64,000 bases of DNA from NCBI GenBank assembly GCA_025991245.1, contig BQMJ01000016.1, positions 62,001 through 126,000 of the forward strand, in the 5' to 3' direction. Position numbers and translations under genes: made by a program. Shown here piece by piece: positions 57,025 through 64,000 of the stretch. Below the pieces are notes generated by a model that ran no database searches, was not told the DNA's origin, and saw only the letters and a program-made list of their open reading frames with translations. The stretch comes from Galdieria partita. Its lineage: Eukaryota > Rhodophyta > Bangiophyceae > Galdieriales > Galdieriaceae. How positions within the stretch are numbered: position 1 is the stretch's first letter; every line of letters starts with the position of its first letter.

Positions 57025-58821
57025 ATGAATAACCACTTTGCCTATCGCTCAAGTATATTCAAGTTGCCAGAAAAATTTTTGCCACCCACAAAGAGACGAA
57101 AGGTTCAACTCTACAAGGCTTCACTTCTTGAACCTTTGTCTGAAAATGGTATCGTACAAACCAACAATACTTCAGTGGACACGAGTTCTGCTGGGAACTT
57201 GAAGGACGAACCTCTTTTGAACCATTTTCGTTCTTATGGTGACTTGAGTGTTTCTTCTGCACAATTCCAAGAGAAAACAGAGTCCAAGCAGCTTTCAGTA
57301 GAAGTTAGTAGTCGAGAGAGTGAAGTTTCGGCACCACTATCTAGTCATACGACTTCTCTGCAAGGAAGTTCACAAGACAAAACCGAAGATAATAGTATAG
57401 GGAAATTATATATGGACGATAACCAAAGACAACCAAGCCCTCCTTATGACAAGTCTATTTCGAAGGACCCCTTGAAAGACAAAGCTGTGGAGTCTGATAC
57501 GTCATCTGGTGAGATTCCACTAGGAAAACTAGAAACTATGGAAGTAGCCAATCATAACCTGGTTGAATTGAATGAAGAAGTAAGATTTCAGTTGCAAAGT
57601 TTATTTCAAGCGGGAGTAGTCTTTCCTGAGGACTTTGATGAAAGAGCGTTTCAATTCCTAGCTTGGTTGCCAGTAAGGAGAGCTATTGCGGCGTTGACAG
57701 ATCTTTCAGAGCGTAATTTTTCCAACGTTAAGAAACGAAAAGCTTTTGTAATGAGTGTACTTCGACAATATTCCCCTGATGACACTCGTTGGAGCTCGCC
57801 ACAAAAGTTGACGCATGAAACAAAAGCACCAATAGTAGTTCCACCTTCTGCGTTGGCTCACCTTCCTCCACGAGTGGCAGATAGTTTACAGCAGGTATTC
57901 GCTTCTGGTGTTTGTCATCCTTCCAAGTTTGATGATCTTGCAATGGAAGTGTTGGTCAGTTTGGATGAAAGTGATGCCGTTCAAGCATTGAACGAATTTG
58001 CCAATGTTGATCCTTCTACTGTACGGAATCCTTCAGCATTTTGGATGGGAATAGCTAGAAGATATCAAATAAGAGCAAAGAAAGCCTCCATTCATTCCCA
58101 TTCATCAGCACATTTTCAAGGCAATGAAAACTTGATTGGACCGCATTCTCGTAAAAAAGCAAGGTCAGGTGGAGTAGACTGGCAGAAACAACAGACAGAG
58201 CACAATTCTGGTTTATCTGGAAAGGCATCTCAAAGTGTTTGTTTTTCGAGTCATGATAGATTCGAGACGAATAGAAGGAGAACGCATCATGAAGATAGTA
58301 AAATGGTGATTGACTATATTGAAGAATTGACGAGGAGAAATATTTTAGCACCTGGAGCACTTGATGAAAAAGTGGTCGACACTTTGAAACGAATACCTCA
58401 AGACGATGCGCTTGCAGTTTTACGTGATCTTGAACACCTCGATCAGCGAAGAATTAGAAATATATCAGCTTTTGTTACAGGTTTAATACGAAAAGTTACA
58501 AATAGTGACCATTTGAATCAACGTTTGACTACGAAGACAAGTCCAACCAACCTGGTGGATGAGTTGGAACCACGAGTGAAACAACGATATCTTTCATTGT
58601 TTTCAAACAGTTTGGGTAATGAAAACAATGAAGGATTGGATGATAGGGCTTTAGAAGCTTTGTCAAATTTAAGACCGGAGCTGTCTTTACAAGTCTTGGA
58701 TGAGTTGAGTAAAGTGGATGTGGACCATTCACGAAATATTTCCATGATAGCAATGGGAATTATGAGGAAAGTTACTCAGAGAGATAATCACGAACGAAAT
58801 GTAAGAAGTTTTAAATATTAA
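57025..58821 (+). CDS. protein with four hnRNP Q acidic-domain-like (NURR) repeats
   Basis: 598 residues, intronless. The first 180 are disordered with a basic patch (PPTKRRKVQLY, a likely nuclear signal). Four copies of a 60-residue helical unit follow, starting near residues 190, 286, 428 and 520. Each has a hydrophobic helix, a D-E/D-x-A or equivalent step, an L-x-x-L plus A-L/VLxEL helix, and an R-N-x-S-AF-x-x-G-I-x-R ending (GVVFPEDFDERAFQFL; VRNPSAFWMGIARRY; IRNISAFVTGLIRKV; SRNISMIAMGIMRKV). The unit is the acidic N-terminal domain of hnRNP Q/R. No RRM follows, unlike in hnRNP Q. Role unknown; RNP binding is likely. Confidence 0.75.
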   Translation: MNNHFAYRSSIFKLPEKFLPPTKRRKVQLYKASLLEPLSENGIVQTNNTSVDTSSAGNLKDEPLLNHFRSYGDLSVSSAQFQEKTESKQLSVEVSSRESEVSAPLSSHTTSLQGSSQDKTEDNSIGKLYMDDNQRQPSPPYDKSISKDPLKDKAVESDTSSGEIPLGKLETMEVANHNLVELNEEVRFQLQSLFQAGVVFPEDFDERAFQFLAWLPVRRAIAALTDLSERNFSNVKKRKAFVMSVLRQYSPDDTRWSSPQKLTHETKAPIVVPPSALAHLPPRVADSLQQVFASGVCHPSKFDDLAMEVLVSLDESDAVQALNEFANVDPSTVRNPSAFWMGIARRYQIRAKKASIHSHSSAHFQGNENLIGPHSRKKARSGGVDWQKQQTEHNSGLSGKASQSVCFSSHDRFETNRRRTHHEDSKMVIDYIEELTRRNILAPGALDEKVVDTLKRIPQDDALAVLRDLEHLDQRRIRNISAFVTGLIRKVTNSDHLNQRLTTKTSPTNLVDELEPRVKQRYLSLFSNSLGNENNEGLDDRALEALSNLRPELSLQVLDELSKVDVDHSRNISMIAMGIMRKVTQRDNHERNVRSFKY

Positions 58822-58902
58822 TCATCTACGAGAGAAACTAGATCAAGTAAATAAATATTTTTGTAAACTATGAATCGTTGTACTGTATTCTGCGTTTCCA
58901 GT

Positions 58903-60387
58903 TCATGGAGACAAGATCAAATGATGACGTTGATAATAGAAAAGCATCCATTCAGGTTGTGACAACTCGTAAAATGTTCTCTTAGAAACCACTTGGTAAG
59001 GAAAGCAAAAAGAACTTTTAGGATTCTGAAACAAACGAGTAACTTCCGTATCATTCCAATGTAGAACTGGAAAATCATTTTGTAAAGATTGAGCAAACTG
59101 ATAAGAGGTGTTTGCTATAAAAATGATCAATCGAAGATTCTGTTCTTTGGTGAATAGATTCTCTACAAAACGCAACGAAGCCCTTTCATAAGTTGTTATC
59201 AATAAAAACGGAATATTCCTAATAAGTTGTCGAATAACTCTTTCCAAAATAAATAGAGGCCAACTTTTCAAAGACTTTCGAGGGAAATGATATTGGGCCT
59301 CTAAAATGATTCTGATCGCCTTTGTTTTCGCCAAGTCAAAAAAGAAAGAAGAAAGCGAGGGCATTGAAACTGGTTTCTGACGCCTCAACCTAATCAAACT
59401 AGTGTAGTTCGACACTTGATGTTCAAGAAGCAAATATTCCGATTGTAATGAGTCGATACCATTCCAAGTTGGCAAGAATTTGGAGAAAAGTATGCGATTG
59501 TATTGTACTTCAAGTTCAGGTAAGCAATCAGTTTCTAAGAGGCAAGATTGATACTTTAATCGCAAAATTTCTTCATGTGGTATGTGTACAATGGTGCCCG
59601 GTTGAATGCGTTCCAAGTATAAGTAGCTCTTGGCTCTCTCTAACAAAGAGTCATCTTCCCATCCGTATGACTGGATTCGTTCATCAAATCTTGAGAGGAG
59701 TTTCAAAGGCTCGGAAGAAACAGAGAGCTGTGCTTACCCCCCAATTTGATAAAACACTTGTTTCGGCATATAAAAGACACCATGAAGACTTTTCTCTGAT
59801 GCTATAGAAGCAGAATAAAAACTATGACTGCGCATTGGATGTTTTACAAGGAACAATCGATCAATCCAAGTATCGCAGTCTAATTTGAGAATCCAATCTG
59901 CTCCTGCAAAAGAAATACCCAAGTTATAGGCCTGCGCAAGATTCCAGTTGCTTGCGTTTTCTACTCGCACAATAACTACTTGAACATGACTCAACGTTTG
60001 TTGAAGAGTTTTCACTACAAAACTGTGTAGTGACTCGCTAGAAGACCAATCGACCAAGACAATCTGAAAAATACCATGTAAAGATAACCACGAGTTGAAC
60101 ACTTGTTTGAGTTGTGGCAAACGGTCTTTGCATGCAGCTACAACTGTTGTTGTGGGAAACTCCACTAGAGACTCTCGTTTCTCATTCCAAGTAATATTGT
60201 GCACGAAAGGCGCTCCAACTGGCTGTAAAACAGACCTTTGAGAGTTGAAAAGTTTCACCAAGCTATTTCTAGAATGTACAAAAGTTATTGAACTTTCCAG
60301 TACAACTTCTTCTCTGGCGGAATAAAGCTTAAGACAGTCTTGAAATAACAAAAACCAAATGCAACAACGCGCCAAATTGAACGACAT
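58903..60387 (-). CDS. Golgi-type glycosyltransferase (GT-A fold)
   Basis: Exons 60387-59738 and 59689-58903 (48-nt intron) give 478 residues. A short cytosolic start and one signal-anchor helix (LARCCIWFLLFQ) give type II topology. The catalytic domain begins near residue 80 with FPTTTVVAACKDRLPQL, followed by a DCDTWID metal-binding DxD-like motif. Across the splice comes QIGGFDERIQSYGWEDDSLL, the acceptor-side signature found in chondroitin-type and beta-1,4-galactosyltransferases. The C-terminal 200 residues are unrelated to anything I know. Donor and acceptor sugars are not predictable. The frame opens eight codons upstream with a non-ATG. Confidence 0.8.
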
Positions 60388-60732
60388 TTTTCTTTTCCTT
60401 TCTCTCGTCAACAGACAGAAAAAGTGAGTTTAGTATTTCTATATGAGTAAACAATTTCATAGTTTCTTTTTATCCTTTTGCTCGTTAACAATTCAATTAT
60501 CTCCTTTCCTACCACTCAAGAGTCCTTTGAATATCCTCAATAGGATACTTTATTTTTCTTTCAGAGAATTTCATTAGACCATTTTGGTTTCTTTTAAGCA
60601 AGTTTGGTATTGAAATACCGTCAACTTGAAGAGACACACAATAGGCACATTTCGATGCGATTCATTGTCGTTGTGGTGTAGAAAATTATCATTGCCTTTT
60701 CTTACACCGCAAAGGCAACTAGCTGTATCATT
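60388..60732. other. divergent promoter region of glycosyltransferase and PANK
   Basis: No gene seen. A short inverted repeat, GGTATT-GA-AATACC, lies at 60606-60619. The region is T-rich on its left half, with CTTT-type tracts. Both flanking genes read outward. Confidence 0.4.
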
Positions 60733-62174
60733 ATGAACTCTCCCAAAATGACTTTAATCAACAAAGGCATAGCACTCAAGTTGTTGAAACGAGTAGACGT
60801 CCTTTCCGAATCTCAGTCGCTTGCTTTAGACATCGGTGGTTCCTTGGCAAAGATTATATACTTCCAACCCGATGGAGCTAACCGAAGAAAGGAAAAAACG
60901 GATGGAATTCCGAAACTATGTATTGACTATTTGGACCCTAAGAGAGAAGGTTCTTCGTTATCTGTTCGAGTACCAGAGTTGAATGGAACTCTGCATTTCT
61001 TTTGCTTTGAAACTCGAAATATTGAAGATTGTATAAAATTTATATCAGAGCACTACAGACAGAATGGCAAAGAGAAAAGAAGAGTTCGAGCAACTGGTGG
61101 AGGAAGTTACAAATATGACAAGTTATTTAGTGAAGTTGGTGTAGAGTTGACCAAGTTGGATGAGATGTGCTGTACTGTGGCTGGTCTTACGTTTCTCTTG
61201 ACTCACTTTGACCACGAAGTATTTTCTTTCTTGTATCCTGATGGAAGTTTGCCACCACCAGGGCTTCCTGAGTCTGCACCAGCGTTGGCGGAGTGCAGAA
61301 GATTTGTAGATGCCCGTCCTGATCCATTTCCTTATCTGTTAGTTCATATTGGTAGTGGTGTGAGTATTGTTAAAGTAACAGGTCATGGACAGTTTGAACG
61401 AGTTAGTGGTTCAACCATTGGCGGAGGTACTTTTTGGGGTCTTTGTCGGTTGCTCACCAACTGTAAGACTTTTGATGAAATAATTGATTTGACGAAAGAA
61501 GGCAACAATGAACGAGTAGATATGTTAGTAGGTGATATTTACGGAGGAGACTATTCGAAAGTTGGTTTAGGAGCAGGTGTTATTGCTTCTTCATTTGGTA
61601 AAGTTACGATGAGGAAGGAGCCGCCACCTACATTTTCCAACTTGAGAAAGGCATGGAGAAGGGTTGTTTGTGGAACTTTTTGGTTATGGTGTGACTTTAT
61701 GTTGAATGTTCCTATTTTGGGTCATTTTCTTCGTCGTTTGGGATTGGAAAAGCATTTACGTTCGAGAATAGCAAATATTCATTTTGGAAAAATATTCAGA
61801 GCGGAAGATGTTGCACTTTCGTTGTTACGTATGATTTCATATAATATTGGACAAATTGGATATTTAAATGCGAAAAGGTTCGAACTTTTATTTTTGACGT
61901 GCTGATAACCCAATTTTGCATAGATATGACTTGCCAAGGATATATTTTGGAGGCAATTTTATTCGAGATCATCCTTATACTATCGCTTCGATATCTTATG
62001 CTGTTCATTTTTGGTCCAACGGTCAGACACAAGTAAGTCCTATGAAAGAGATTTGGACAAGACTATGAATTCTTTTAGGCATTATTTCTATTACATGATG
62101 GATATTTAGGAGCATTGGGAGCTTTTTTAGGCGGTGAATCGACTATATCGGAAAATTCCTATTCCGAATTGTAA
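60733..62174 (+). CDS. PANK: type II pantothenate kinase
   Basis: Three exons (60733-61877, 61924-62032, 62079-62174; introns both 46 nt) give 449 residues. Eukaryotic PANK motifs are plain: LALDIGGSLAKIIYF (ATP-binding phosphate loop), ATGGGSYKYDKLF (conserved catalytic region), YLLVHIGSGVSIVKV and STIGGGTFWGL, and after splicing RIYFGGNFIRDHPYT and FLLHDGYLGALGAFL. It makes 4'-phosphopantothenate, the first and usually rate-limiting step of coenzyme A synthesis. The length is that of a PANK without the DUF89 phosphatase domain found in plant PANK2. Confidence 0.97.
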
Positions 62175-62329
62175 TAAAGTGTTTCTCATATGGGAAAGAA
62201 CAAATCATATTCTTACGAAACATTGTGAGAATTTACTTTCGTAAGACGCTGCAAACAAAACAACACAAAACAAACGATTCTTTTTGCGTGCCTCTAAAAG
62301 GAATACTGCCCCGTAACAAGGAAAGTCTT

Positions 62330-63498
62330 TTAAGAAAGGGTTGGAAAGTCAGTGGGATCCGAAATACTAGGAGTTGACATTCGGCCTCCACGAAAACTAC
62401 CTCGACTTGCTCTTCCGCCTCTACTTCCCCCTCCTCTTGAAGAGAATCCACGACGAAAAGGACCATTCGAATAACCTCTACTAGCACCATCAGATAGTCG
62501 AGAACCAAAACCTCCTCCTCGACTACTATCCTTTCTATCTTCTGAACGAACTTGAAAGGTTCCTTCTTCATTTCTCTCTTCACGTCGAAAGTTATCTGAA
62601 GTCCCTCTAGGACCCGAACCTCGTCCAACTCTTCTATTGCCACGACCTCTTCCACGTCTTGGAGGTTCACTAAAGAACTCCTTGGTCATATCTACTGTCT
62701 TATTTTTAATATCCTTTTGTCTATTATTCACTGTCATTTGTTGTAAATTCTTTTGTCCTATTTCTGATAAAGTTGGATCATCATCGTCTTCTCTCTTCCA
62801 AGGCTTCAAACTGTCATCGACGGTTATAGTCTCCCTAGTCTTGGAAGGTTTGTTTCCCAGCAAATTGGCAAGTTGTAATTTCCTTTCTGCTTGCCTAGCT
62901 AAATATTCATCCAGCGTCAAAGTCTCTTTTGGCTCTTCTTCTTCTTCAACTTTGCCCGATGCAGTCTCTTGTTCTGGTTCTTCACCTTCTACCTCCTCAA
63001 CTATATTCTCTTCTACTGATCTTACAGCTTCATCGTCCTTGAGACCAGACTTTAACGCAGTATTCACACCTTCACTCAACTTTCTTGCTTCCTCCTCTGC
63101 ATTCCCAAACACATATCTACCACCAGCCCCACCTTTCGATATCTCCTTTCCACGTCCTGTTCCTGAATGACGATCAAACTCTCTTCCTTGTTTCTTAGTT
63201 ACTTGTACATGATGCTTGTCCAACTTGTGTGGAGAGTGTTTTTCTTTATCCTAGAGTGCTTTCAATAGGAAACATAACGAGAAACTGCGTTCACTACCTG
63301 TTCTTCTGCTAAAGTTGTATCCTCTTCTGCTACAGGCAACGAAGCTACTTGTGGTACTTTCACTTTATTTGTTCTGGAAGACGACGACAAAGATTTGGTT
63401 TTGTCTTGACTTGGGGCTTTTGGAACAACAGCTTCGTTGGCATCTTCTGCGTCGTCAGGTAATAGGGCATACAAGTTGGACTTGATAGAGGTCGACAT
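62330..63498 (-). CDS. Stm1/SERBP1 (HABP4 family) ribosome-binding protein
   Basis: Exons 63498-63298 and 63250-62330 (47-nt intron) give 373 residues. The start MSTSIKSNLYALLPDD is the Stm1 N-terminal type. The HABP4/PAI-RBP1 core begins with FDRHSGTGRGKEISKGGAG and continues through acidic linkers. The C-terminus is RG/RGG-rich (SSRGGGSRGGRASRG) and ends in FPTLS. Family members thread through the mRNA channel of idle 80S ribosomes and preserve them in quiescence. The upstream frame extends 16 codons to a non-ATG start. Confidence 0.92.
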
Positions 63499-63732
63499 GC
63501 GATAACTTTCGGTGTTGTATGTTTTATAGCCAAAGTATCTATTCAATATTATTTACAGCAAGTGTTTGGAAGACATTGGCATAAAGATCTTCCCAACTGC
63601 CCCCACAGCAACAATCATCCAACGTGAAGAGACGGCGTTGAATCCTTTTTATGTTTATTCTGCTTGCAAAAAGCAGAGAAAACATCCATTTCATTTCCTA
63701 TGAAATGTTAAATTTCTACACCTTCTAATACA

Positions 63733-64000
63733 TCACCCGTTCGATCCTATATTACGAGGCTTAAATACTCTTATGAGGTCTATCGAAAGAAGCATATTTA
63801 CCAAATGAACATACACATCTGTTCCATATCCATCCATCGATATAAGCTGTAAGTTGCCACCAAAGTATTGTGCATATAATTTAGAAAGTGGAAGCCCAAA
63901 ACCTAAACCAGCCATAGGTCCATCCACTGACTGTCGTTGCACTAGACGATCCCATTCTCCTCCTTGTTCTTCCTCTCTTAGACGATTCATAGTAGAAAAT
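63733..64000 (-). CDS. mitochondrial pyruvate/branched-chain dehydrogenase kinase, C-terminal part
   Basis: The last ~88 residues of a kinase cut by the window edge; the frame is open to base 64000. [18 protein letters not shown] followed by [17 protein letters not shown] is the G2 box and following helix of the PDK/BCKDK ATP-binding domain (GHKL fold). These kinases inactivate pyruvate or branched-chain keto acid dehydrogenase in the mitochondrial matrix. Which of the two cannot be told from this part. The stop faces the region upstream of the Stm1 gene, about 230 nt away. Confidence 0.88.
   Translation of the reverse strand, partial: FSTMNRLREEEQGGEWDRLVQRQSVDGPMAGLGFGLPLSKLYAQYFGGNLQLISMDGYGTDVYVHLVNMLLSIDLIRVFKPRNIGSNG

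Overview
The window is a piece of nuclear chromosome from a compact, intron-rich, AT-rich unicellular eukaryote. The best guess is a red alga of the Galdieria lineage (Cyanidiophyceae). Introns are tiny (39-72 nt in my models, mostly 43-55), genes often lie tens of bases apart, several proteins carry organelle-type leader peptides (PurH, a cyanobacterial-type YbaB, a PPR protein, tRNase Z, a gamma carbonic anhydrase-like protein), and many families are pan-eukaryotic. The species is an inference; no rRNA, tRNA, virus-like element or transposon was seen. Gene models marked as spliced were built by hand. I kept introns only where reading phase, splice sites and family conservation agreed.

Layout. 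1-8.2 kb: a gene tail, a CBS-domain protein, a poorly explained 1.7 kb gap, gamma-tubulin, the spliceosomal CWF19L2, an unrecognised small two-exon gene, and histidinol dehydrogenase. 8.3-15.2 kb: EIPR1-like WD40, a C1orf43-like membrane protein head-to-head with CCDC47, the helicase Prp43, and an R3H-SUZ protein. 15.2-24.1 kb: a large SWIM zinc-finger protein, a NUDT22 homologue, MIC10, tRNase Z, a protein with HGG/LGL repeats, and a secretory-type aminoacylase-1. 24.1-34.1 kb: YbaB, gamma-CA-like, REV7, USP7, a PP2A B56 subunit and eIF3e. 34.3-42.8 kb: PurH, a NUP133-like nucleoporin, RMI1, a prefoldin-like protein and an unknown helical protein.

42.8-44.0 kb is a very AT-rich block without a convincing gene. 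44.0-52.8 kb: an RPUSD1-like pseudouridine synthase, PHF5A, a plant-type WD40 protein, a coiled-coil protein and a PPR protein. 52.2-64.0 kb: a hypothetical protein, an HI0933-type flavoprotein, eIF2D, an N-terminal-only SPF45-like protein, a protein with four hnRNP Q acidic-domain-like repeats, a Golgi-type glycosyltransferase, type II pantothenate kinase, a Stm1/SERBP1 protein, and the C-terminus of a mitochondrial dehydrogenase kinase.

How the genes relate: this is housekeeping sequence, not one pathway. Splicing is well represented (CWF19L2, Prp43, PHF5A, SPF45-like), as are translation (eIF3e, eIF2D, Stm1), genome maintenance (REV7, RMI1) and organelle function (MIC10, YbaB, PPR, gamma-CA-like, PurH). 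I found no defence island or self-contained novel system. The most unusual signals are four GC-AG introns sharing the same GCAAGT donor, head-to-head start codons only 21-65 nt apart, and several unusual repeat or domain architectures.
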